DNA of 64,000 nucleotides, taken from NCBI RefSeq assembly GCF_018618475.1, contig NZ_JACSMD010000003.1, positions 62,001 through 126,000 of the forward strand. The letters run 5' to 3'. The translations under genes and the position numbers were made by a program. Below, piece by piece: positions 1-7,815 of the stretch. Every line of letters starts with the position of its first letter. Positions within the stretch are counted from its first letter, which is position 1. The notes below the pieces were generated by a model. It was not told where the DNA came from and did not search any database. It saw only the letters and a list, made by a program, of their open reading frames with translations. The stretch comes from Exiguobacterium sp. s122. Its GTDB lineage: Bacteria; Bacillota; Bacilli; Exiguobacteriales; Exiguobacteriaceae.

Positions 1-1939
1 CGAGCATTTCCTTGTCCTCGACACCTTCCGCGACGACATGGAGGTTCAAGCTCTTGCCGAGGTGAACGATGACATCGAGTAAATGGGACCTTGAAGCGAG
101 CCAATCGTCTAAAAAGACTTTATCGATTTTCAACTCATCGACCGGAAACGATTTTAAGTATTGGAGCGAGGAGAAGCCGGTGCCGAAGTCGTCAATCGAC
201 AGGCGGTAGTCGAGACGTTTGATTTGGTTCATTCGGGCGATGATTTCCTCGGTCTGTTGCATGACGAGACTTTCCGTGATTTCGAGAATCACGTCTGTCG
301 GATTCAAATGTAACTGCTGTTTAATATTTCGAAGCGTGTTGATGAAACTTTCGCTTCGGAATTGGTTTGGCGAGATGTTGACGGCCATCGACAAGGAATG
401 GTCGACGAGCGGCTGCCACGCTTTTAATTGTTTCGCTGCTTCTAGAATGACCCAGTTGTTGATTGGCACGATGAGCGCCATCTCTTCGGCGAGCGGGATA
501 AACTCAGACGGCGGGATTTGGCCGAGCTCGTCGTGATGCCAGCGTAGTAGCGCCTCGAACCCAATGAGTCGATCGGTCTTTAACTCATATTTTGGCTGAT
601 ACTCCAAATAAAAATGTTTTTCTTCGAGCGCTTGATAGAGCGCTTTTTCAATATGGATTTGCCGTGAGAACGCATCATCCATATCTTTCGTGACGAACTG
701 AATTGTCCCGACACCGATTCGCTTCCCTTTAAACAAGGCGCTTTCCGCTCGGGCATATAATTCTTCGAGCGAATTCGTCGCCGACGGATAAAAGACGCAC
801 CCGATCGAAATCGACAGCATGATGGAATGATGATAGATGCGGAACGGACGCTGCAACTCATATTGAAGTTGACGCAACAGCCGAAACACGTCCTCTTTCG
901 ACTGTTCTAAAAAGAGGACGCCGAACAAACCACCGGAAGGGTGGAACATGACGCTCGTGTCTGGCAAATGACGGTACGCCCGTTCTTTGATTTGGAGCAA
1001 TAGCTCATTCCCGACGCGGGAACCAAACGATTCATTAATAATTTTAAAGCGGTCGATGTCAAATAGGGCGATGTGAACAATTCCTCCAGACTCATTCGCC
1101 GTCTGAAGGAGATCGCGATATTTGCGCAACCATCCTTTCTTATTCAATAAACCGGTCAAGTCGTTGTGATACGCCAAATATTCGACTTCTCGCTCGAGCC
1201 GTTTCTTGTCGGAGACGTCAAAGCCAAATGCCGTATATTGAAGAATTTCACCGTGCTCACTTAAAATCGGGACAACGGTGAGGTTCAGCCAACAAACATT
1301 CGTCGTATGACGTGTTGATTGAATCGGCATCTCGCCGTTCCAAATCCGATCAGAAAAAAGAGATGCTCGAACCGTGTCAGCAATCGGTTGCTTCTCATGC
1401 ATCGGGTGCACAAGGTCGAACCAATCCCGCCCGATGAAGTGGTGTTCTGATTCGCCAATCAGGTCACAGAGCATCGGGTTGACAGCGGTGATTCTCCCAT
1501 CGGCATCGGCTGATAAATAGTACGTCGTCTGTTCGATCATCGCTTGAAAGTGATGCAACAAGTTGAACTGTTCGGTACTGATGAGTGGACCGAATCCTTT
1601 CGGTAAGAAGGCGAGGAAATAGCCGTTATAGTCGGCGATGGCGAATGATTGCAAATAAGCGGTCGCATAGACGAGTGACCCGTCTTTATGTTGGAACGGC
1701 GTCATCGCTGTCGTCGAGAACGGATATTGAAGGAGAAGGGGTGCCCACGTTTCGAGCGCACTGTCTAATTGCTCGACGACGGGCAACGCTTGATGAAGCA
1801 CCTCGTCTCGTTCCCATCCAAACAGCGCGGTCGCGTGTTCGTTCCAAAGCAGGACCTCGCCATCGAGATCGATATAACAGCACGGGATTGATAACGCATC
1901 GATGAACGTATCAATCGGCAAGTCACGTAACGAAGCCAC
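1..1939 (-). CDS. PAS-PAS-GGDEF-EAL protein, 3' end outside window (c-di-GMP phosphodiesterase with degenerate GGDEF)
   Basis: This frame is open on the minus strand from 1939 to the window edge (about 646 codons). The start is GTG at 1937-1939, with GGGAGG seven bases upstream. Residues 1-260 hold two PAS-type sensor regions with no membrane segment, so the protein is probably cytoplasmic. A GGDEF domain follows, but its signature reads SGGLF instead of GGDEF, so cyclase activity is unlikely. The EAL domain keeps its key motifs: EALLRW, the EITES glutamate, IDDFGTGFSSL, DELKID and VAEGVE. The likely role is to degrade cyclic di-GMP, with the dead GGDEF domain perhaps binding GTP to modulate it. 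The stop lies outside the window. There is no visible operon partner; rocD is divergent. Confidence 0.85.
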   Translation of the reverse strand, partial: MASLRDLPIDTFIDALSIPCCYIDLDGEVLLWNEHATALFGWERDEVLHQALPVVEQLDSALETWAPLLLQYPFSTTAMTPFQHKDGSLVYATAYLQSFAIADYNGYFLAFLPKGFGPLISTEQFNLLHHFQAMIEQTTYYLSADADGRITAVNPMLCDLIGESEHHFIGRDWFDLVHPMHEKQPIADTVRASLFSDRIWNGEMPIQSTRHTTNVCWLNLTVVPILSEHGEILQYTAFGFDVSDKKRLEREVEYLAYHNDLTGLLNKKGWLRKYRDLLQTANESGGIVHIALFDIDRFKIINESFGSRVGNELLLQIKERAYRHLPDTSVMFHPSGGLFGVLFLEQSKEDVFRLLRQLQYELQRPFRIYHHSIMLSISIGCVFYPSATNSLEELYARAESALFKGKRIGVGTIQFVTKDMDDAFSRQIHIEKALYQALEEKHFYLEYQPKYELKTDRLIGFEALLRWHHDELGQIPPSEFIPLAEEMALIVPINNWVILEAAKQLKAWQPLVDHSLSMAVNISPNQFRSESFINTLRNIKQQLHLNPTDVILEITESLVMQQTEEIIARMNQIKRLDYRLSIDDFGTGFSSLQYLKSFPVDELKIDKVFLDDWLASRSHLLDVIVHLGKSLNLHVVAEGVEDKEML

Positions 1940-2097
1940 ACGAATTCCTCCCATCTATCTCAAATGAATGAATGTCTACGTTCAGTGTACCTTATTTTCC
2001 CAAACCGAGGAATGGGCAAGTTCGCCGTTGTCAAAAGAAAGACGGTCATCATATACTGAAAGAGTAAGAATGACTTTTTAGACAAGGGGGAAACGAA

Positions 2098-3300
2098 ATG
2101 TCAAAAACACAAGACGTGATTCAATTGACAGAGAAGTTCGGGGCGCACAACTATCATCCGCTACCAATCGTCATCTCGGAGGCGAAAGGGATTTGGGTGA
2201 CGGATCCGGAAGGAAACCGTTACATGGATATGTTGAGTGCATATTCGGCTGTCAACCAGGGGCATTGTCATCCGAAGATCATTCAAGCGTTAAAGGATCA
2301 GGCGGATAAAATCACGCTGACGTCACGGGCGTTTTATAACGATCAGCTCGGTCGCTTCTATGAAAAAGTGGTAACGCTTACAAATAAACAAATGGTGTTA
2401 CCGATGAACACAGGAGCCGAAGCAGTCGAAACAGCCGTCAAGGCAGCGCGTCGTTGGGCGTATGAAGTGAAACAGATTCCGGGTCAGGCAGAAATCATCG
2501 TCTGTTCAGGAAACTTCCATGGACGGACGATGGCAGCTGTGTCGATGTCGACAGAGGCGGAATACCAACGCGGGTTCGGACCGCTCTTGCCAGGCTTTAA
2601 AGTTGTCCCTTACGGCGACATCGACGCGTTCGAAGCAGCCTTAACAGAGAACACGGCCGCGTTCATCGTGGAACCGATTCAAGGCGAAGCCGGAATCATC
2701 ATTCCACCAGAAGGCTATTTGAAACGGGCGAGTGAGTTGTGCCGTGAGCAGAACGTCTTGTTCGTCGCCGATGAGATTCAATCGGGGCTTGGTCGTTCTG
2801 GGAAATGGTTCGCCATCGAGTGGGAAGATGTCGAGCCAGATATGTTCATCCTTGGAAAAGCACTCGGGGGCGGTGTGTTCCCAGTATCGTGTGTGGCGGC
2901 CAACGAAGATGTGCTCAGCGTGTTTAGTCCAGGTTCGCACGGTTCGACGTTTGGGGGGAACCCGCTCGCGGCAGCTGTCTCGATCGCCTCGCTTGAAGTG
3001 CTCGAAGAAGAGAAACTTCCGGAGCGTTCACTTGAGCTCGGCACGTACTTCATGGACCGCTTAAAGTCGATTGACAACCCGCTCATCAAAGAAGTGCGTG
3101 GACGCGGCTTATTTATCGGTATCGAATTGACTGAAGCGGCACGTCCGTATTGTGAAGCACTCAAAGAGCGTGGGTTGTTATGTAAAGAGACGCATGAGAC
3201 GGTCATTCGCCTCGCGCCTCCGCTCGTGATTACGAAAGAAGAACTCGATGAGGCGTTCGAAGCGATCTCGGCTGTGTTCGCGCCTGCCGCTATTTCATAA
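2098..3300 (+). CDS. rocD: ornithine aminotransferase
   Basis: The 400-residue class III PLP aminotransferase should convert ornithine plus 2-oxoglutarate to glutamate semialdehyde plus glutamate, in the cytoplasm, linking arginine breakdown to proline and glutamate. The N-terminal segment around [20 protein letters not shown], the motif [15 protein letters not shown] near residue 105 and the PLP lysine in ILGKALGGG (about K254) fit RocD well. Length is normal. ATG 2098 follows AAGGGGG at good spacing. It stands alone with no other roc genes beside it, followed by a terminator. The product could feed the ProC encoded at 19.6 kb after spontaneous ring closure. GABA aminotransferase is a less likely alternative. 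Confidence 0.92.
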   Translation: MSKTQDVIQLTEKFGAHNYHPLPIVISEAKGIWVTDPEGNRYMDMLSAYSAVNQGHCHPKIIQALKDQADKITLTSRAFYNDQLGRFYEKVVTLTNKQMVLPMNTGAEAVETAVKAARRWAYEVKQIPGQAEIIVCSGNFHGRTMAAVSMSTEAEYQRGFGPLLPGFKVVPYGDIDAFEAALTENTAAFIVEPIQGEAGIIIPPEGYLKRASELCREQNVLFVADEIQSGLGRSGKWFAIEWEDVEPDMFILGKALGGGVFPVSCVAANEDVLSVFSPGSHGSTFGGNPLAAAVSIASLEVLEEEKLPERSLELGTYFMDRLKSIDNPLIKEVRGRGLFIGIELTEAARPYCEALKERGLLCKETHETVIRLAPPLVITKEELDEAFEAISAVFAPAAIS

Positions 3301-3334
3301 GCGAAAACGCTTTGTTATAATTTAAGAAGCAATC

Positions 3335-3370
3335 AAACACCTGCCGCAACTAATGGCAGGTGTTTTCGTT
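3335..3370 (+). terminator. terminator after rocD
   Basis: Eleven-base stem (AAACACCTGCC / GGCAGGTGTTT) with a nine-base loop, followed by a short T-rich stretch. It separates rocD from the crcB pair. Confidence 0.75.
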
Positions 3371-3384
3371 AGGGAGGAACCGTG

Positions 3385-3792
3385 ATGCTGTATGTATACG
3401 TTGGACTGGCCGGAGCGCTCGGTGCGTTACTCCGCTATGAGATTGGTGTTGGCGTGCACAATTTTTATGGCGGGGCGTTTCCGTTCGAGACGCTCGCGGT
3501 CAACTTGATCGGAAGCTTTCTGCTCGGCTGGCTCACGCATTTCTTGTTTCGGACAGGCCGCCTCTCCCCGATGGTCGTGACCGCGCTCGGAACGGGTTTC
3601 ATCGGGTCGTTTACGACGTTTTCGACGTTCAGTGTCGAGACGATCGTGATGATTGAGGCGAGAAACTTGGTCGGCGCGCTCGTTTACGTCACGCTCAGCA
3701 TCGGGCTTGGTTTGTTCAGCTCCTGGTTCGGCTATAAATTAGGCCATAGGCGTTTCCGCCGATTTGAACATCGGAAGGGGGACGTGTCATGA
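3385..3792 (+). CDS. crcB: fluoride channel CrcB/Fluc, first subunit
   Basis: This 135-residue, four-helix membrane protein of the CrcB/Fluc family exports fluoride passively. It shows the family pattern: GALLRYEIG at the first helix, VNLIGSFLLG in helix 2, and GFIGSFTTFSTFSVE, where the conserved phenylalanines line the pore. ATG 3385 sits seven bases after GGGAGG; a GTG one codon upstream is possible. It overlaps the next crcB by ATGA, so the two are translationally coupled. As in other Gram-positive bacteria, the two paralogues probably form a heterodimer. No fluoride riboswitch is visible upstream. Confidence 0.92.
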   Translation: MLYVYVGLAGALGALLRYEIGVGVHNFYGGAFPFETLAVNLIGSFLLGWLTHFLFRTGRLSPMVVTALGTGFIGSFTTFSTFSVETIVMIEARNLVGALVYVTLSIGLGLFSSWFGYKLGHRRFRRFEHRKGDVS

Positions 3793-4133
3793 CGATTTTG
3801 GCTATCATGCTTGGTGCGTTCTTCGGGGCGATGGCTCGCTTTGGCATCGGTCAACTCGTAAAAAGATGGACGGCCTCTGTCTTTCCATGGGCGACGCTAT
3901 TCGTGAACGTGACGGGTTCGTTTTTTCTTGGCTATTTGTTCAATGCGTCGATCAGCGAGACGGTACTACTTGGAATCGGGGTCGGCTTTCTCGGTTCGTT
4001 CACGACATTCTCGACGTTCAAACTCGAAGTCATGCGTTTTGTGACGAAAGATTGGATTCGGTTTGGGCTCTATTTATTCGCCACGTATGTAGGTGGAATC
4101 CTTGCCGCGTATGCAGGGTATCATCTCGGTTAA
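3789..4133 (+). CDS. crcB: fluoride channel CrcB/Fluc, second subunit
   Basis: The 114-residue partner of the preceding CrcB starts inside its stop codon (ATGA overlap at 3789-3792). Motifs are GAMARFGIG, VNVTGSFFLG and GFLGSFTTFSTFKLE, with four predicted membrane helices. Paired crcB genes are common in Firmicutes and are thought to act as a heterodimeric fluoride channel; I infer that here from the overlap. A strong terminator follows. Confidence 0.92.
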   Translation: MTILAIMLGAFFGAMARFGIGQLVKRWTASVFPWATLFVNVTGSFFLGYLFNASISETVLLGIGVGFLGSFTTFSTFKLEVMRFVTKDWIRFGLYLFATYVGGILAAYAGYHLG

Positions 4134-4135
4134 CG

Positions 4136-4171
4136 AACAATCCCCTCGGAAATGATTCCGAGGGGATTGTT
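4136..4171. terminator. bidirectional terminator between crcB and the YhfH-like gene
   Basis: Perfect 16-base stem around an ATGA loop, A-rich on one side and T-rich on the other. It can serve both convergent genes. Confidence 0.88.
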
Positions 4172-4329
4172 TATTCGGCAAGTTGAAGTTTTTCGGCACA
4201 TGAGGAGCAGGTGGTCTCGTAAGACTCGCACTGTTCATCCATATGTTGCCCACATTCTTGACATGTCTTATCGGGTAACTTCCGATAAAATTCAACCGAT
4301 GATTCGAGACGGCTTGCCCATTCGTTCAT
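4171..4329 (-). CDS. YhfH-like zinc-ribbon mini-protein
   Basis: This frame of 52 residues runs from ATG 4329 (AAGGAGG upstream at good spacing) to TAA at 4171. The product has two CxxC pairs, CQEC near residue 23 and CSSC near residue 41, in an acidic and polar chain. This fits a single zinc ribbon and resembles the roughly 46-residue YhfH family of Bacillales, whose function is unknown. It lies convergent to crcB and divergent from cadC. Family assignment is from pattern only. Confidence 0.75.
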   Translation of the reverse strand: MNEWASRLESSVEFYRKLPDKTCQECGQHMDEQCESYETTCSSCAEKLQLAE

Positions 4330-4476
4330 GATAAAGTGCCTCCTTCAAGATAGGGGATTCGTGTTTAATTAATTTGATTGTATTATAACAGATGGTAATA
4401 AGTCAATAATAATATATAACAGACTTTTGCGAAGTGGTTTGATAAACTAAAGGTAACGAGAAATGAGGTGACATCG

Positions 4477-4845
4477 ATGAAGACACCCCAATGCGAGACG
4501 ATTGCGATTCAACTAGAAGAAGTAGCTGTGTTACAAACGAAACTCGACCAATTTGACGCCTCACGCGTCAGTCGGTTATTTAAAGCGTTTGCTGATCCGA
4601 CACGATTGAAGGTGTTGTATGTCTTGACGCTCGAAGCGGAGCTGTGCGTGTGTGACGTCGCAGCCGTCATCGGTCATTCCAACGCGACGGCGTCCCATCA
4701 CTTACGGACACTCCTCGACCAAGGGCTCGTCAAGTATCGGAAAGACGGAAAAGTCGTCTATTACTCACTCGATGATGACCATGTCCGCTCGCTTGTCGAG
4801 ATTGCGATGGCGCACAGCGCTGAACAACATCCGAACGAACGTTAA
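4477..4845 (+). CDS. cadC: ArsR/SmtB-family metal-sensing repressor (CadC type)
   Basis: The winged-helix repressor of 122 residues should release DNA when it binds Cd, Zn or Pb. The recognition helix region is HSNATASHHLRTL, followed by the wing RKDGKVVYYSL. The helix-4 metal motif ELCVCD supplies C57 and C59, and the N-terminal arm supplies C6. The second arm cysteine of Staphylococcus CadC (its C11) is missing here, which could change metal preference. ATG 4477 is six bases after GAGGTG; a GTG at 4468 overlaps the ribosome site and is less likely. Its own terminator separates it from cadA, whose promoter carries the expected operator. Confidence 0.88.
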   Translation: MKTPQCETIAIQLEEVAVLQTKLDQFDASRVSRLFKAFADPTRLKVLYVLTLEAELCVCDVAAVIGHSNATASHHLRTLLDQGLVKYRKDGKVVYYSLDDDHVRSLVEIAMAHSAEQHPNER

Positions 4846-4847
4846 GC

Positions 4848-4879
4848 ATCTTCCGCTTCTATAGCGGAAGATTTTTTTT
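4848..4879 (+). terminator. terminator between cadC and cadA
   Basis: Ten-base stem ATCTTCCGCT / AGCGGAAGAT with a five-base loop and a run of seven or more T. Its presence implies cadA has its own promoter. Confidence 0.88.
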
Positions 4880-4881
4880 GG

Positions 4882-4935
4882 TTGCAGATAGGAGAAGGCG
4901 GTATTATGATATATTCAAACGGACATTTGAATATA
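4882..4935 (+). promoter_or_regulatory. cadA promoter with CadC-type operator
   Basis: A -35 TTGCAG (4882-4887), 17-base spacer and -10 TATGAT (4905-4910) are followed at once by a perfect inverted repeat TATATTCAAA-N6-TTTGAATATA (4910-4935). The repeat closely matches the known CadC operator core (TTCAAA ... TTTGAA) and covers the start of transcription, so repression by the neighbouring CadC is expected. Confidence 0.88.
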
Positions 4936-4951
4936 AGAGGAGGACTGCTTG

Positions 4952-7009
4952 ATGACAAGTCGAGATATCTTGCCGATTGAAGGCGTGACGTGTACAAACT
5001 GTGCGGCTAAAATCGAACGGCGCGTCGAAGACCGGGCGAGTGTCGCGTCATGCCAAATTGATTTTGCGACGAGTCGCATGATTATTGAATGGAACGAAAC
5101 AAATGATCATGAAGCTGAATTACAATCGATTGAACGGGTAATGGAACAGATTGAACCAGGGGCCCACTTTGCTCAAAAAAAGGGGGCGGATCAACATGTT
5201 GATCGACTCCTATGGCGCTTTGGAACGGCCCTTGTCATATTCGGACTCGGTGTGTTTACCGACTCGCTTATCCTTTATGTCCTGGCCTATGTAATCGTCG
5301 GATATGACGTCGTGTATGCGGCCGTTCGGAACGTCTGGCAACGAGAATGGTTCGACGAGAAGTTCTTAATGACGATTGCGACGTTCGGTGCGTTCGCCAT
5401 CTCAGAATATCCCGAGGCGGTAGCCGTCATGTTGTTCTATCAGCTCGGTGAGTATGTGCAAGGGCGAGCGGTTCGTGCCTCCCGTAGGTCAATTCAATCG
5501 TTGTTGACGATGAAACCGACGATGGCGCGGGTCGTTGAATCGACCCGAGAAGTCGTGCGACGACCCGAGGACGTGTCAATCGGCTCAATCATTGTCGTGT
5601 TACCAGGCGAGCTAGTTCCAATGGACGGGAGCGTTGTAAAAGGAGCAAGTTCACTCAATACCGCTTCCCTCACAGGAGAGGCCGTCCCGCGTCCGATTCG
5701 GCCGGGCGAACCAGTTTTGGCGGGCATGTTGAATTTGGAAGGACGGCTTGAAGTCGCTGTCGAGCGTCGCTCGACGGAATCAAGTTTACAGAAGATGATT
5801 ACCCTCGTCGAAGAAGCGAGTGCGAAAAAAGCGCAGACCGAACAAATGATCACGCGTCTCGCAAAAATCTATACACCCGTCGTCGTCGGTCTGGCGGCAC
5901 TTGTTGCTTTCATTCCACCGCTCTTTGTCGGTGGATTAGAAGAGTGGGTGTATCGTGCCTTGATTTTTCTCGTCATCAGTTGCCCGTGTGCGCTCGTCAT
6001 CTCGATTCCACTCGGTTATTTTGGTGGAATCGGAGCTGGGTCGAGACGAGGTATTTTAGTGAAAGGGGGCGAGTACTTAGATGTGCTCGCCGAAGTGGAC
6101 ACCGTTATTTTCGATAAGACGGGAACGCTCACGACCGGTGAATTTAACGTCACAGCAGTCGAGACAAATGGCAACTTATCAGCAATCGAACTCATACAGA
6201 TTGCGGCGAGTGTCGAGCGTGCGTCGACGCATCCACTCGCAAAGGCTATTGTCGACCATGCTGGTGAAGGAAGAACGTTTTCCGATATCCGTGAAGAACC
6301 AGGTTATGGTCTCATGGCAATGGATGGGAACGATTGCATCTATGTCGGAGGTACCCGTTATATGGAGAAGTTAGGGCACAAGGTCCATGAAGAGAGCGTT
6401 GGAACGCATGTGCATGTCGTTAAAAATGATGTGTGGCTTGGTCGTATTGAATTGACAGACTCGATTAAACGCGATGCGCGCGAAACCATCGCTGCATTGA
6501 AACGGAACGGGTACCGGACAGTCATGTTGACCGGGGACCGGGCTGTCGTCGCAGAAGCAGTAGGAGCGGAACTCGGGCTTGATGAAGTGAGAAGCGACCT
6601 TTTGCCCCATGAGAAAGTTGAAGTGGTAGAACGATTCGTAAAAGACGGGAAAGTTGCGTTTGTCGGTGATGGTTTAAATGATGCGGCCGCTTTAGCTCGG
6701 GCCGATGTCGGTCTTGTTATGGGTGGGATCGGAAGTGACGCGGCAGTAGAAGCTGCTGACGTCGTCATCATGAACGACGAACCACATGACCTGCTCACAG
6801 CGATGAAGTTAGGCAAGCGGACGAAACAAATCGTATGGCAAAATATTGCCTTCGCTTTTTTGATGAAAGCAATATTCATGCTCCTTGGTTTATGGGGAAT
6901 TGCCACGATGTGGGAAGCCGTTTTCGCTGACGTGGGAGTTGCGTTGATTGCGATTGGAAATGCGACCCGATTAATTCGAGAAACAAAAAAAGACCTCAAC
7001 CAAGGTTGA
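4952..7009 (+). CDS. cadA: Cd/Zn/Pb-exporting P1B-type ATPase
   Basis: The heavy-metal efflux ATPase has 685 residues. A single N-terminal HMA domain carries GVTCTNC. Then come membrane helices, the actuator TGEAVP, the metal-site motif SCPCALVIS, the phosphorylated aspartate in DKTGTLT, the HP motif in ASTHPLAKA and the hinge GDGLNDAAAL. The CPC site with the CadC-type regulator points to Cd/Zn/Pb rather than copper. ATG 4952 is eight bases after GAGGAGG; a TTG one codon upstream is possible. It is transcribed from its own operator-bearing promoter. Confidence 0.92.
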   Translation: MTSRDILPIEGVTCTNCAAKIERRVEDRASVASCQIDFATSRMIIEWNETNDHEAELQSIERVMEQIEPGAHFAQKKGADQHVDRLLWRFGTALVIFGLGVFTDSLILYVLAYVIVGYDVVYAAVRNVWQREWFDEKFLMTIATFGAFAISEYPEAVAVMLFYQLGEYVQGRAVRASRRSIQSLLTMKPTMARVVESTREVVRRPEDVSIGSIIVVLPGELVPMDGSVVKGASSLNTASLTGEAVPRPIRPGEPVLAGMLNLEGRLEVAVERRSTESSLQKMITLVEEASAKKAQTEQMITRLAKIYTPVVVGLAALVAFIPPLFVGGLEEWVYRALIFLVISCPCALVISIPLGYFGGIGAGSRRGILVKGGEYLDVLAEVDTVIFDKTGTLTTGEFNVTAVETNGNLSAIELIQIAASVERASTHPLAKAIVDHAGEGRTFSDIREEPGYGLMAMDGNDCIYVGGTRYMEKLGHKVHEESVGTHVHVVKNDVWLGRIELTDSIKRDARETIAALKRNGYRTVMLTGDRAVVAEAVGAELGLDEVRSDLLPHEKVEVVERFVKDGKVAFVGDGLNDAAALARADVGLVMGGIGSDAAVEAADVVIMNDEPHDLLTAMKLGKRTKQIVWQNIAFAFLMKAIFMLLGLWGIATMWEAVFADVGVALIAIGNATRLIRETKKDLNQG

Positions 7010-7015
7010 GGCGAG

Positions 7016-7046
7016 AAGGCCAATCAAGTGCGATTGGCCTTTCTTT
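7016..7046. terminator. bidirectional terminator between cadA and the convergent membrane protein gene
   Basis: Ten-base stem AAGGCCAATC / GATTGGCCTT with T-rich flank. A smaller hairpin (CCTCAAC / GTTGAGG) overlaps the cadA stop. Confidence 0.8.
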
Positions 7047-7644
7047 TCGTATGTGTCATTAAGAAAATGAGAATGACGAGGATGGCGATGAGAAGAATGG
7101 CGACGGAAATGAGTGCCTGAATCGCAATGTCGATTTCCCGTTGTGTTGCTGTCAGCTGTTTGCGAATGTCGTTATACTGCATCTTCTTCAACGATCGCAA
7201 ATCCTCTAAAATCGTCTGGCGCTGATCGGTCATCGTCTCGGCGACAGCGGTCGCTTGTTCGAGGTCGCCGGTCTCATAGATGACGACCACACGGTCCGCT
7301 TCTTGTTCCCAAATGCCGTCTCGATACAATAAGTCGAGAAGCGAGCTCGGTGTATCCGGGTCGCCAGCGATGGAGGCCTTCAACTCTTTCGCACGTTGGG
7401 ACATGCTGTAGTACGCTTCGAGGAAACGTCGGTCTTCGTAGGCGAGAAGTCCACGAATCGCATTGGCTCGCTCGATGTTATAGTACATAATCTCTTCGAT
7501 GGCTTGATAGGAATCTAGTCGAGGCCCGTAAATATCCTCGATTCGTTCGTTTGTATTGCGTAATTGCACGATAAAACTGGCGATGACAAGCACGAGTAAA
7601 ATGGCCAAGGCCCCGAATAATGCTAACCACTTCCGCTGTGACAT
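7024..7644 (-). CDS. two-helix membrane protein with extracellular four-helix-bundle sensor-like domain
   Basis: The 206-residue product has an N-terminal membrane helix (about 7-28), a charged helical region of about 150 residues and a second membrane helix (about 178-200). A basic tail (THTKRKANRT) follows. This is the layout of the ligand-binding half of a chemoreceptor (four-helix-bundle MCP type), but there is no HAMP or signalling domain: the protein stops just after helix 2. The start ATG 7644 follows GGGAGGG; an upstream ATG at 7698 lacks a ribosome site. Function is unknown. It might be a truncated chemoreceptor or a stand-alone sensor that pairs with a partner encoded elsewhere. Confidence 0.7.
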   Translation of the reverse strand: MSQRKWLALFGALAILLVLVIASFIVQLRNTNERIEDIYGPRLDSYQAIEEIMYYNIERANAIRGLLAYEDRRFLEAYYSMSQRAKELKASIAGDPDTPSSLLDLLYRDGIWEQEADRVVVIYETGDLEQATAVAETMTDQRQTILEDLRSLKKMQYNDIRKQLTATQREIDIAIQALISVAILLIAILVILIFLMTHTKRKANRT

Positions 7645-7815
7645 GGCACTTCCCTCCCTTCTGATGACAATCGTACAACAATTTCTTTCATTCGGCATAA
7701 ATTATTTTTTTGGAAAAGGAAAAAAACGGGTAAACGTTTAAATACATAGGATGGCGTACTATGTTATCGTTTACAATTGATGAGGGGTACGATTTTAATC
7801 ATAAGGAGAATAACT

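Noticed and set aside
3301-3320. cre site after rocD (GCGAAAACGCTTTG)
   Set aside because: Only 11 of 14 consensus positions match and it lies after the stop codon, before a terminator.
3335-3370. Fluoride riboswitch before the crcB pair
   Set aside because: The hairpin is a plain rocD terminator. None of the conserved segments of the crcB RNA motif can be found between it and the start codon.
6358-7023. Minus-strand frame of 221 codons inside cadA
   Set aside because: It lies wholly on the opposite strand of well-conserved ATPase motifs, has no ribosome site, and its serine/threonine-rich content is typical of a reading shadow.
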